Shown piece after piece: positions 53,683 to 62,088 of a DNA stretch of 64,000 bases. The notes below the pieces were generated by a model. It was not told where the DNA came from. It saw only the letters and a list, made by a program, of their open reading frames with translations, and made no database searches. The stretch's first letter is position 1. Each line of letters begins with the position of its first letter. A program made the translations under genes and the position numbers. This DNA is from Rickettsia typhi (GTDB lineage Bacteria > Pseudomonadota > Alphaproteobacteria > Rickettsiales > Deianiraeaceae). The DNA lies in assembly GCA_945881985.1 (NCBI GenBank), contig CAMCVL010000007.1:22860-86859 (forward strand), given 5' to 3'.

Positions 53683-53710
53683 ATCTCAAATAATAAGTTA
53701 AATAACAAGC

Positions 53711-54577
53711 TTAGGCAACATAAATAAATTTGTTGTTTTGCTCCATGATTTGCTTAAATTCTGCTTGGTTTAAAACTATCACCCTGCCTTTTTTAATGGC
53801 TATGCCGGCGTAATTTTGCTGAACGATTAAACGGGCGGTTTCAATGCCAATGGTTGGTATGTCGGCTTTTAGGGTTTGTTTTACCTTTGCGTCCTTAAGC
53901 AGTATTGCGGTGCCGGTATTGGTTTGGTAGGATGGGCACCTTTTAATCAGTGCGTCCGTGCCCTCGGCGGCTTCAATGCCTAAAACCTTGGTATCGTCTA
54001 TCACCATAGACTGCGAAACATCAAGCCCAGAGAGCTTTTTAAGCATTTTAAAGCCCTTTGCAATAGACAATTTTTGCATCATGCTAGGCTGATTGCAGGT
54101 GTTTAAGCCACTGCCAGCAAGCATATGGGGCAAAAGTTTTGAAACCTGAACCACCTTAACCCCCGTGCCAGCCTCTATTTTTTTGATAACGGTTCTTAGC
54201 AGCAAATCATCGCCAAAGAGGCGACTTGCCAGTAGTTTTTTTGCAATCTTTGCCCCAAAGGATTTGGAGTCGTCCCTTAGCCCAAGGTCTTTAAAATCTG
54301 GCTTATCAACATTGCCGGCAATGATTATGGAATCTGGCTTTAATCTGTTTGCAAGTTCAAAAAAAGCCTTAACATCGGTGATGGCAAACTGGTGATACTC
54401 GGCAGCTCTTTCTTTAAAAAATCCCTCGTTAAGGCAAATACCTTGATTGTTTTTTACCTCGGCAATCATAAGCTCGGTTTTTTGCTTTGCATTTGCCAGA
54501 TTATTTTTTGCCTCTATGCTTGAGTATATTGCCTTTGGCAGGTCGCCGCTGCCGGATATTAACAAAATTTTTGACAT
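53711..54577 (-). CDS. lpxI: UDP-2,3-diacylglucosamine pyrophosphatase LpxI
   Basis: About 288 residues; hydrolyses UDP-2,3-diacylglucosamine to lipid X in lipid A synthesis, the alphaproteobacterial alternative to LpxH. Conserved features: LLISGSGDLPKAIY at the start, SIIIAGNVDKPDF, GDDLLLRTV and DDTKVLGIEAAEGTDALIKRC. The C-terminal LKADIPTIGIETARLI equals the family P.iG..T segment. It sits four bases after gpsA. Its last 65 bases are duplicated at 49792. Confidence 0.92.
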   Translation of the reverse strand: MSKILLISGSGDLPKAIYSSIEAKNNLANAKQKTELMIAEVKNNQGICLNEGFFKERAAEYHQFAITDVKAFFELANRLKPDSIIIAGNVDKPDFKDLGLRDDSKSFGAKIAKKLLASRLFGDDLLLRTVIKKIEAGTGVKVVQVSKLLPHMLAGSGLNTCNQPSMMQKLSIAKGFKMLKKLSGLDVSQSMVIDDTKVLGIEAAEGTDALIKRCPSYQTNTGTAILLKDAKVKQTLKADIPTIGIETARLIVQQNYAGIAIKKGRVIVLNQAEFKQIMEQNNKFIYVA

Positions 54578-54581
54578 AAAC

Positions 54582-55589
54582 CTATATAGATAATACAAAA
54601 TCTGCAACGCTAATGCTGCCCTCAAGGCAGTTTGCCAAGGCTAAGTAGATTGGCAAATTTAATTGCCTTTGATTTATGATAAATTTTATCGCCTTTAAGC
54701 TTTGCAAGCCCTCTGTTGTTTTTGCTTTAAATGGTGAGTCGCTAAAATTGCTATCTTGCTTTTGGCTGCTTGCAAAGTTAAATCCGTGGCTAAAGTTGCG
54801 GGACTTAGCATCGCTGCAGCTTAAAAAAACATCACCTATGCCAGCAGAGGTAAAAAATTCCGCAGGGTTGCAGCTAAAGGCTTTTAGCAGCTCTGTGGTT
54901 TCGGCGGTAATTTTTGTAATAAATTTTGCCTTGGTATTTGATGAGTCAGTAGACCCGTCAACAATGCCGCAGCCAATTGCTATAGGATTTTTGCAAAGCC
55001 CCAAGAGTACAATTGCCCTAGGGTCGCTACATTTTTGCACGCTAAAAAAAGGGGCGGCAAGCAAGGATTTTACTATTTTAAAATCTAACTCCTTATCACT
55101 TGCAAGGCTTGTTATCGTTGATTTTTGCTGCATAAGCTCGACGGCAAAATTAGGGCCCGAAAGTGCCAAAACCTCCGCCCCAGCAAAATGATGCTTAATA
55201 AAATCCACAGGACTCACAAAGCTACCATCTTTTTTTTGTATAAAACCCTTGGAGCAAATCACAAATCTTTTGATATTTAACAGGCTGTGAATGTTAGATA
55301 TTGTAAAAAAATCCGTAAAAGCAGAGGTGGGTATGGCAATAAATGCGGTTTCAATATCGCTAATGTAATTAAATATTTGGCTAAAATTTGTAAATGCATT
55401 AAGCGATGGGCTAAGACTAAAGCCATGCAAATTTTTGCTATTTGTGTTTTTTGTGTTCACCTCCCTAGCAACCGCCTCGTCCCTAATATAGGTAAAAACT
55501 CTATTACCATTGCTTGCAACAAGGTGAGCCAAAGCCAATCCCCACGACCCCCCGCCTACCATCAAAACATTACTACCGCTCACGCTCAA
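54582..55589 (-). CDS. gpsA: Glycerol-3-phosphate dehydrogenase (NAD(P)+)
   Basis: About 335 residues; makes glycerol-3-phosphate for phospholipids. VLMVGGGSWGLALAHLVASNG binds NAD(P), then KGFIQKKDG, ALSGPNFAVELMQ, LGLCKNPIAIGCGIVDG with the catalytic lysine and TSAGIGDVFLSCSDAKSRN. No ATG precedes the first strand: the start is TTG at 55589 or GTG at 55583, since the first ATG would cut off the start of the Rossmann fold. Paired with lpxI. Confidence 0.95.
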   Translation of the reverse strand: MSVSGSNVLMVGGGSWGLALAHLVASNGNRVFTYIRDEAVAREVNTKNTNSKNLHGFSLSPSLNAFTNFSQIFNYISDIETAFIAIPTSAFTDFFTISNIHSLLNIKRFVICSKGFIQKKDGSFVSPVDFIKHHFAGAEVLALSGPNFAVELMQQKSTITSLASDKELDFKIVKSLLAAPFFSVQKCSDPRAIVLLGLCKNPIAIGCGIVDGSTDSSNTKAKFITKITAETTELLKAFSCNPAEFFTSAGIGDVFLSCSDAKSRNFSHGFNFASSQKQDSNFSDSPFKAKTTEGLQSLKAIKFIINQRQLNLPIYLALANCLEGSISVADFVLSI

Positions 55590-55669
55590 TAAAACAAATC
55601 AAATCAATAACAAAATTATCTTAAAGCAAAGCATTAAATTTACAAGATTTTTTTTGATTATGGTAAAAA

Positions 55670-55830
55670 TCTGGCAAACACCCATAATACCATCTAGATA
55701 ATGCCTAAGTCGCATTTGTTGTCGATGGATTTGATTGTTGCAAATCAAAAGCATGAAAAGTGCCGAAAAACATAAAATTATCTACCTTCAGCCATACTTG
55801 CCTGAGTTAAATCCTGTTGAATGACCTTGG
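55670..55830 (+). pseudogene. IS630-family transposase remnant
   Basis: In the plus direction the bases at 55764-55809 read HKIIYLQPYLPELNPVE and then a stop, matching the C-terminal catalytic motif of IS630-type transposases (LPPYSPDLNPIE). About 90 bases earlier YHLDNA is visible, like the DN(A) catalytic region, with a stop and frame changes between. The rest of the element is gone. This is a decayed insertion between gpsA and the second MORN gene. The rest of the 55590-55890 gap holds no gene. Confidence 0.8.
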
Positions 55831-55845
55831 TTTTATGTTAAGTAA

Positions 55846-55876
55846 AACACTATAAAAACAAGGTTTTTATAGTGTT
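55846..55876. terminator. Perfect inverted repeat, likely terminator for the MORN 2 gene
   Basis: Arms aacactataaaaac and gtttttatagtgtt are perfectly complementary with a three-base loop. It lies 15 bases past the stop of the MORN 2 gene, and on the minus strand is followed by tttta. The IS630 remnant is adjacent, so a residual transposon end is the alternative. Confidence 0.6.
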
Positions 55877-55890
55877 AAAACAAATTAATA

Positions 55891-58026
55891 TTAATATGCG
55901 GTTCTTATTTCGCTTGATGTTCTTACTTTTGTAGAAGTATTTTTTTTCGTTTCGTCTTGTGTCTCTAATTTAGAGTCGCTTTCCAAAGCATTTTTTTGCA
56001 AAACACCCGATATTGAAAAACCTGACGATTCTGGGTTACCATTTTTAGCGTGCACTGTGCTTTGATTTAAAAATGCAAGGGCATCTGACTTTTTCTCTTC
56101 CTCCGTGGGGACTAGAGTATTTTGCACTAGAAGTTCTGTTTGGGTGCCCATATCAGCAGTTTTGGTATCTGACTTTTTCTCTTCCTCCGTGGACAAAGGT
56201 AGAATATTTGCTTTGCTTTGGTACTCGTTGTTTTCCCATATGCCATTCTGTATAATCTTATTGCCAGATATCACAATACCCTCCCCATGCAATGTACCAT
56301 TTTTAAAGGAGCCAAAGTATGTTCTTCCGTCTGGAAATGTCATTATACCTTTACCATCGGGTTTGTCCTTGTTCCAATCGCCATCGTAATAAGTTTTATC
56401 AGGATATGTTATCTTGCCGTAACCACTGGCGTGACCCATTTCCCAATTGCCACAGTGTGTGGTTCCGTCGTTATATGTTTTTGTACCTTCGCCATGCTCG
56501 GAGCCAAAATGCCAAGAACCAATATACTTAATTGGATAACCAATATCATCTCTAATTTGATATTTCCTATAAGGATCTTGTAAAAGACTAAGGTAATACT
56601 CATATTGAGTCTCTCCGCCGAAAGATTGATTGTTGCGAATATCATGCATGTTTTGAACTGGATATACATCTGGACCGTACGATCGATCTTTGCCATACCT
56701 GTAATAAGTGTTGAATTTATCACGATAACTAAATACTACCTCACCTTTGCCATGTGGCCTACCATCTTTAGCTTTGTCACCCTTGTACTCAGATGGTTTG
56801 AACTGACTTTCACCGAGTTGATTTTGCTGCACCTCAAGGGAATTTTTGTCTTCTTCTTTAGCTTCTTCTTTTTTGTTACTATCTTTCAATATACCTACAG
56901 CGCCCTTATAATTTCCATTCTGCCAATATCCATCGTACACAGTCGTTTTGTCATGAGTTTTGTCATGAGTGATTAATATACCACGGCCATCCGGCTTGTT
57001 GTTCTTCAGGTATCCAAAGTATCGACTTCCATCTTGGTAAAAAACATTGAAATAGCCGTATTCTTTGCCGTTACGCCACTCACCATCATATACATCTCCA
57101 TTAGCGCAAGTCTTTTTACCTTTGCCACGAGGTAAATTCTCAACAAAACTGCCCTTGTATACATCGTCGTTGGCATATGTCATCTTACCTTCGCCATGAA
57201 AATAACCGGGTATGGCTGAGAATCGATTGTATATAAATTGACCCTCGTAAACATCTCCTTGGTTCATTATCTGAGTTTTAGTTTTTAAATTCATGAAACC
57301 CTTGCCTTTGCATGTCATCTTACCTTTGCCATGAATATAACCTTCGAAAAATTCACCCTCGTATATAATATCCATATTTTCCAGCTTTCCCCAATTTTTC
57401 GCGTGTAATTTTCCATAGCCATGTGGTGCATAACCTAATATAATATCAAGAGATACACTGCCTTTATAAACATTCCCATTTGGATAAGTTATTACAAACG
57501 TGGAACCCTTAAGTGGTCTACCTTCAAACCATTCGCCATCGCATTCATTACCATGGGAAGATGTATATGTGCCCTTACCGTGTTTACGGCCTTCGACCCA
57601 TTCGCCCTCGTATATAACGGCACCTTTACTGTTTGTCAGTGTGCCGTAACCATGAGGTTTGCCAGCATGCCAACTACCAGTATATACACCATTTGTGAAT
57701 TTCATTGTACCTTTACCTTCTGGGTGGCAAAGCTCCACTGCACCTTTGTACTCAACTCTATTTCCGGCATCAAGGGAGTAGCAAAAGAAGGACCAATCTG
57801 AAAGTTTTTTCCTATCGGTTTCGTGATATCTTATTGTGCCAACGCCATATGGGATGCCATCTTTCATATCGCCTGTGTATGAGTACACATCTTCCATTTT
57901 ATATGTCCCAGATCCCGAAGAATCATTTATGATGCCATCTTTCATATCGCCTGTGTATGAGTACATATCTTTCATTTTATATGTCTCAGATCCCGAAGAA
58001 TACTTTATTTTCTTTGTACTTTCCAT
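55891..58026 (-). CDS. MORN-repeat protein 2
   Basis: 711 residues with at least 14 MORN-type repeats over residues 20-580. Examples are YTGSWHAGKPHGYGTL, YEGEWVEGRKHGKGTY, YKGSFVENLPRGKGKK, YDGDWNKDKPDGKGIM and YFGSFKNGTLHGEGIV. Each has the G-x-G turn and a Y/W-G-x-W strand. The last 110 residues are a low-complexity tail with two similar units (STEEEKKSDT.. and PTEEEKKSDA). No kinase or SET domain follows. The ATG at 58026 is chosen; an upstream ATG at 58104 would add a hydrophobic helix and anchor the protein. It is related in style to the protein at 44.4 kb. The 58105-58306 gap has no gene. Confidence 0.8.
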   Translation of the reverse strand: MESTKKIKYSSGSETYKMKDMYSYTGDMKDGIINDSSGSGTYKMEDVYSYTGDMKDGIPYGVGTIRYHETDRKKLSDWSFFCYSLDAGNRVEYKGAVELCHPEGKGTMKFTNGVYTGSWHAGKPHGYGTLTNSKGAVIYEGEWVEGRKHGKGTYTSSHGNECDGEWFEGRPLKGSTFVITYPNGNVYKGSVSLDIILGYAPHGYGKLHAKNWGKLENMDIIYEGEFFEGYIHGKGKMTCKGKGFMNLKTKTQIMNQGDVYEGQFIYNRFSAIPGYFHGEGKMTYANDDVYKGSFVENLPRGKGKKTCANGDVYDGEWRNGKEYGYFNVFYQDGSRYFGYLKNNKPDGRGILITHDKTHDKTTVYDGYWQNGNYKGAVGILKDSNKKEEAKEEDKNSLEVQQNQLGESQFKPSEYKGDKAKDGRPHGKGEVVFSYRDKFNTYYRYGKDRSYGPDVYPVQNMHDIRNNQSFGGETQYEYYLSLLQDPYRKYQIRDDIGYPIKYIGSWHFGSEHGEGTKTYNDGTTHCGNWEMGHASGYGKITYPDKTYYDGDWNKDKPDGKGIMTFPDGRTYFGSFKNGTLHGEGIVISGNKIIQNGIWENNEYQSKANILPLSTEEEKKSDTKTADMGTQTELLVQNTLVPTEEEKKSDALAFLNQSTVHAKNGNPESSGFSISGVLQKNALESDSKLETQDETKKNTSTKVRTSSEIRTAY
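57858..58013 (-). repeat. 78-base tandem duplication at the start of the MORN 2 gene
   Basis: Two adjacent copies of a 78-base unit (57858-57935 and 57936-58013) encode 26 residues each, visible as repeated KM(K/E)D(M/V)YSYTGDMKDGI. The unit is a multiple of three and the copies differ at a few bases, showing repeat growth at the N-terminus. Confidence 0.85.
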
Positions 58027-58306
58027 ATAATAAATCAAATAATAATACAAAAAATTAATAATACAAAAAATTAATAATGTTATTTTTACATTACTAAATG
58101 CCAATAGATATATTTTGCATATAATGTTTTTTTTTGCAAGATTTTATTTTATTTTTTTGAGATAATGTTAAATGTAGTTGGTAAAAAGACAAATATAATG
58201 CTTTGCAGATACCAACCACCCAAAAATCTAAAAAATATATACTTGCATTTAATCTTAAATTGTGTAAATTTTTAGGAAGAGTTTATTATCTTATTAATTA
58301 AGTTGC

Positions 58307-60073
58307 ATGAAGCAAGTTTTAAGTAGCACGCTTAAGAGCGATGCAAGGCTTTTTAAAAGGCTTTTTAAGGAATATATCCACCCCCACAGATTTATGTTTG
58401 CCTTTGCGATATTTTTGATGCTTGCAATTGCGGGGCTTACGGCGTCTTACACTTTTATTATTCAGTCCATGCTGGATAAAATTTTTGTAGATAAAAATGT
58501 TAAAATGCTTGCGGTGATACCCCTTGCAATTATCGGGGTTGCTTTTTTGAAAAACGCCTGCACTTACTTTCAGATAACAATTATGCAGGTTATACTTGCA
58601 AAAATTAGTGCAAAAATGCGTTTAGATTTTTGCCGCTACTACCTGCGTGCCGATATTTCTGCCATACATTCTACATCAAGCGGGGAGGTTGTGTCTAATC
58701 TGTCAAATCAAATAAATGGCATATCGGGGGGGATTAATCTGATATTGGTCAACTTGGTGAGGGAGCTTTTAACTATTGCATTTTTAGTGGGGGCATTGTT
58801 TATTAAAAACCCCGCCTTGGCTGCCATAGGGCTTGTTGCCATGCCTTTTGCAATGGTGCCTGTGGTTAAAATTTCGCGTAAGTTGCGTAAGGTTTTGCTA
58901 AGCCAGCAGGGCGAGGTGCAGGCTTTTTCGTCACTTGTGGACGATGTTTTAAAATCGCCAAAAATTGTTAAATCCTACAACGCTGAAGGCTTTGAGGAGG
59001 GCAGAATACAAAAAACTCTAAATCACAGCCTTAGCCTTGCTAAAAAAATTATTCGCCTTTCAAATATCTCCAGCCCCCTTGTTGAGGGTGTAAGCACCAT
59101 AGGCTTTGCCTTGGTAATTTGGTACGGCGGCTATCAGGTGATTAATGGCATTACATCGCCTGGGGTATTTTTTGCCTTTATAGGCTCCATGGCACTTGCT
59201 TACAAGCCGGCAAAAAGCTTGAGCGGGTTAAACTCTGCCGTGCAGGGGTTTTTTATGTCCCTTAAGATATATTACGATATTTTAGACCAAAAACCAGAGG
59301 TAAAAAACTGCCCAGATGCTAAAATTTTACAATCTTTTGACGAGGCAATTGAGCTAAAAAACATATCATTTAGCTACAAAAAAGATGGGCTTAAAAGCAT
59401 TGACCGGATGTCTTTAAAAATTACAAAGGGGCAAAAAGTTGCCTTTGTTGGCAAAACCGGGGCGGGCAAATCTACAATTGTCAATCTGTTGCTTAGATTT
59501 TACGATGTAAACGACGGCTCCATCACAATTGACGGCACAGACATTAAGCAACTTGACATTGCAAGCCTTAGGGATAAATTTAGTTATGTGGGGCAGGATG
59601 TGTCCCTTTTTAACGACACGATAGCTGCAAACATAAGATACAACAAAACCGATGCAAGTATGGACGAGGTTAAACTTGCTGCACGCCTTGCTCATGCAGA
59701 TGAATTTATAGACAAGCTGCCAGAGGGCTATAACTACAAGGCTGGGCAATATGGTTCTGCTCTTTCGGGCGGGCAAAAGCAAAGAATCATCATTGCAAGG
59801 GCAATACTGCACAACAAACCCATATTGATACTGGACGAGGCAACATCTGCTCTTGACAGCGTATCCGAAAAATACATAAAAGACGCCCTAGAGCATCTTA
59901 TGAAGGACAAGACTGTTATTATGATAGCACACAGACTTTCAACTATAAAAAATGCAGATATAATTTTTGTGGTGGAAGGTGGCAAGATTGTCGAAAGCGG
60001 CACGCATCAGCAGTTAATAGCACAAAATCTTAGTTATGCAAAATTTTACAATACTCAGTTTAAGCAGGACTAA
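58307..60073 (+). CDS. msbA: Lipid A export ABC transporter MsbA-like
   Basis: 588 residues, a complete half-transporter: six TM helices (residues about 20-300) then NBD. Walker A is GKTGAGKSTIVN, Q-loop YVGQDVSLFNDT, signature LSGGQKQRIIIARAIL, Walker B ILILDEATSALD and H-switch IAHRLST. The normal fused form contrasts with the split genes at 50-53 kb. The role in lipid A flipping is inferred from family; lpxI is 4 kb away. Alternatives are multidrug or peptide exporters. Confidence 0.88.
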   Translation: MKQVLSSTLKSDARLFKRLFKEYIHPHRFMFAFAIFLMLAIAGLTASYTFIIQSMLDKIFVDKNVKMLAVIPLAIIGVAFLKNACTYFQITIMQVILAKISAKMRLDFCRYYLRADISAIHSTSSGEVVSNLSNQINGISGGINLILVNLVRELLTIAFLVGALFIKNPALAAIGLVAMPFAMVPVVKISRKLRKVLLSQQGEVQAFSSLVDDVLKSPKIVKSYNAEGFEEGRIQKTLNHSLSLAKKIIRLSNISSPLVEGVSTIGFALVIWYGGYQVINGITSPGVFFAFIGSMALAYKPAKSLSGLNSAVQGFFMSLKIYYDILDQKPEVKNCPDAKILQSFDEAIELKNISFSYKKDGLKSIDRMSLKITKGQKVAFVGKTGAGKSTIVNLLLRFYDVNDGSITIDGTDIKQLDIASLRDKFSYVGQDVSLFNDTIAANIRYNKTDASMDEVKLAARLAHADEFIDKLPEGYNYKAGQYGSALSGGQKQRIIIARAILHNKPILILDEATSALDSVSEKYIKDALEHLMKDKTVIMIAHRLSTIKNADIIFVVEGGKIVESGTHQQLIAQNLSYAKFYNTQFKQD

Positions 60074-60155
60074 AGCTAAATAAACTTGCAAAGAATATTT
60101 AAAAACTCTTTATATTTATTTTTTGACAATTTTTTTGTCAAAGCCTAAAGCTACC

Positions 60156-61493
60156 TTATCTTAAAAGATCGCAAATCATAAAAGCAAGCTCAATGCTTTG
60201 GTTTGCGTTTAACCTTGGGTCGCAGTGAGTGTGGTAGCGTTTTTCAAGGTCATTATCCATCACAGCATTATAGCCGCCGCCTGTGCATTCAGTTACATCG
60301 TCCCCTGTCATCTCAAGGTGAATCCCCCCTGGATGCTCGCCTTTTGCCTTTAAAACCGATATAAAGGATTCTATTTCGCTTAAAATGTCTTCAAATCTAC
60401 GGGTTTTAAAGTTGCCGCTTTTTACAACATTGCCATGCATTGGGTCGCTTTGATAAATTACACTTAACTTTTGGCTACTAACCTCATCAATCAAAGCCTC
60501 AAGCTTGGCACGGATTAGGTCCTTACCCATGCGAACTATCAAGATAATTTTACCAGCCTCGTTTGAAGGATTAAGTTTTTTTACAATTTCGCAAATTTCG
60601 GCAAAATCTGCTCCAGGTCCCACTTTGATACCTATTGGATTTTGCACGCCGCGTAAAAACTCAACATGTGCATCGTTTAAGCCTCTGGTTCTATCGCCAA
60701 TCCATAACATATGGGCGGAGAGTCCGTAAAAATTACCATCAATTTTGTTTTGCCTTGTAAAACATTGCTCGTAATTTAAAAGCAATGCTTCATGGGATAC
60801 AAAAAAGCTAGCCTCCTTCATAAAATGTGGCATTTCCCCGCCGGCCAAACAAGCCTTAACAAATTTTGTATGCTCCGTAATTTCCTGAGCTATTTGAGTA
60901 AATCTTGCATTTTTTACAGCATCTGCAAAGCCAGCCGTCCATCTTTGAGTATTATCAAAAGATGCAAACCCCGATTTTGTCAGTGCCCTTATAAAATTAA
61001 GCCTAGCTGACGACTGAAAGTACGCCTCCAAAAGCCTTTGAGGCTCGGCATCCCTAGTGTTAAGACCTATGCCGTTAACAATATCCCCTCGGTAGGATAG
61101 ATGTTCTACGCCGTCAATAACCTCAGTGTTATTGCTGCGAGGCTTGGCAAATTGCCCAGCTATACGCCCAATTCTTACAACTGGCTTTTTAAGCCCGCAC
61201 ATAAGCACCGAGTTCATTTGAAAAAATGTTTTTAAATAATTTTTTAAACCCTGCTCGCTTAAAGCGCTAAAAGCCTCAGCACAATCACCGCCTTGCAGTA
61301 TAAAAGCCTCCCCAGAGGACACAAGTTTTAACTTGTTTTTTAAAGCCTCAATTTCCTCAAAGTCAACAAGTGCAGGGTACTTGCTAAGCTCTGCCTCTGT
61401 GTCTAGTAATTTTGCAAGCTTGTGCTGCTGATATACAGGTTGCTGCTTTATGTTAAACTTACGCCAAGAATCCACACGCCAATTTTGCACCAT
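60156..61493 (-). CDS. aroG: 3-deoxy-7-phosphoheptulonate synthase, class II
   Basis: 445-residue plant-type (class II) DAHP synthase, first step of the shikimate pathway and supplier of chorismate for trpD. Conserved: FILQGGDCAEAFSALSE, KKPVVRIGRIAGQFAKPRS, MLWIGDRTRGLNDAHVEFLRG, KVGPGADFAEICEI, IYQSDPMHGNVVKS (metal histidine) and TECTGGGYNAVMD. The ATG at 61493 gives the usual WRVDSWR N-terminus. It lies convergent with msbA. Confidence 0.95.
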   Translation of the reverse strand: MVQNWRVDSWRKFNIKQQPVYQQHKLAKLLDTEAELSKYPALVDFEEIEALKNKLKLVSSGEAFILQGGDCAEAFSALSEQGLKNYLKTFFQMNSVLMCGLKKPVVRIGRIAGQFAKPRSNNTEVIDGVEHLSYRGDIVNGIGLNTRDAEPQRLLEAYFQSSARLNFIRALTKSGFASFDNTQRWTAGFADAVKNARFTQIAQEITEHTKFVKACLAGGEMPHFMKEASFFVSHEALLLNYEQCFTRQNKIDGNFYGLSAHMLWIGDRTRGLNDAHVEFLRGVQNPIGIKVGPGADFAEICEIVKKLNPSNEAGKIILIVRMGKDLIRAKLEALIDEVSSQKLSVIYQSDPMHGNVVKSGNFKTRRFEDILSEIESFISVLKAKGEHPGGIHLEMTGDDVTECTGGGYNAVMDNDLEKRYHTHCDPRLNANQSIELAFMICDLLR

Positions 61494-61675
61494 GATACAA
61501 TATAACAATACAACAAACACTACAAACAAATTATGACAAACTTTGTTTTTACTTCAATAGTTTTTTTATTTTTTATGCAAAGTTAAATATTTTTTACAAA
61601 TTATAACTTGAATTAAAGCTAACAGTAAGCTATAATCAAATTGTAAAAAATGTTTAATTATTAATTGATTAGCCT

Positions 61676-62080
61676 GTGTTAAAAACCTTAGAGCACCTAT
61701 CATGCAAGGCTTTAATTGCAAGCCTGTGCCTTGGTGGCAATCTTGCATTTGGCAAGGATTTTAACAAGCAAGACAGAGCAAACTCTATTTGTAAAAATGT
61801 CAAGGTATTTTTTGATTACGAAACGCAGTTTTTTACCAATTACTACAAAGCCGACTGTCAAGCTCTTGGTATAACAATTAACGAGGGCAAGGCAAGCAAG
61901 GCGGTCTACAAGCTTTTTATAAAAGATGCTAACAAGGCGGAATATATTCAGGTTCTTAAAAATTGCGTTAGATTATGCGATGGTGAGTTTAAATGCGAGC
62001 AAGAGCTATTTAACCCAATGCTAACAAGGTTTGTTGCGAGTGAAAAAATTACCAGCGATCTTTGCAAATTAATGATATAA
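61676..62080 (+). CDS. Small secreted protein next to the autotransporter protease
   Basis: 134 residues starting at GTG (no ATG in frame upstream). A signal peptide is visible (SCKALIASLCLGGNLAFG). The mature part has six cysteines (for example SICKNVKVFF, ADCQALGI, LKNCVRLCDGEFKCEQ and SDLCKLM), consistent with disulfide bonds and with a DsbB pathway. It ends eight bases before the subtilase gene, so the two are cotranscribed. Function unknown; a role with the protease is possible. Confidence 0.65.
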   Translation: MLKTLEHLSCKALIASLCLGGNLAFGKDFNKQDRANSICKNVKVFFDYETQFFTNYYKADCQALGITINEGKASKAVYKLFIKDANKAEYIQVLKNCVRLCDGEFKCEQELFNPMLTRFVASEKITSDLCKLMI

Positions 62081-62088
62081 AATACCAT

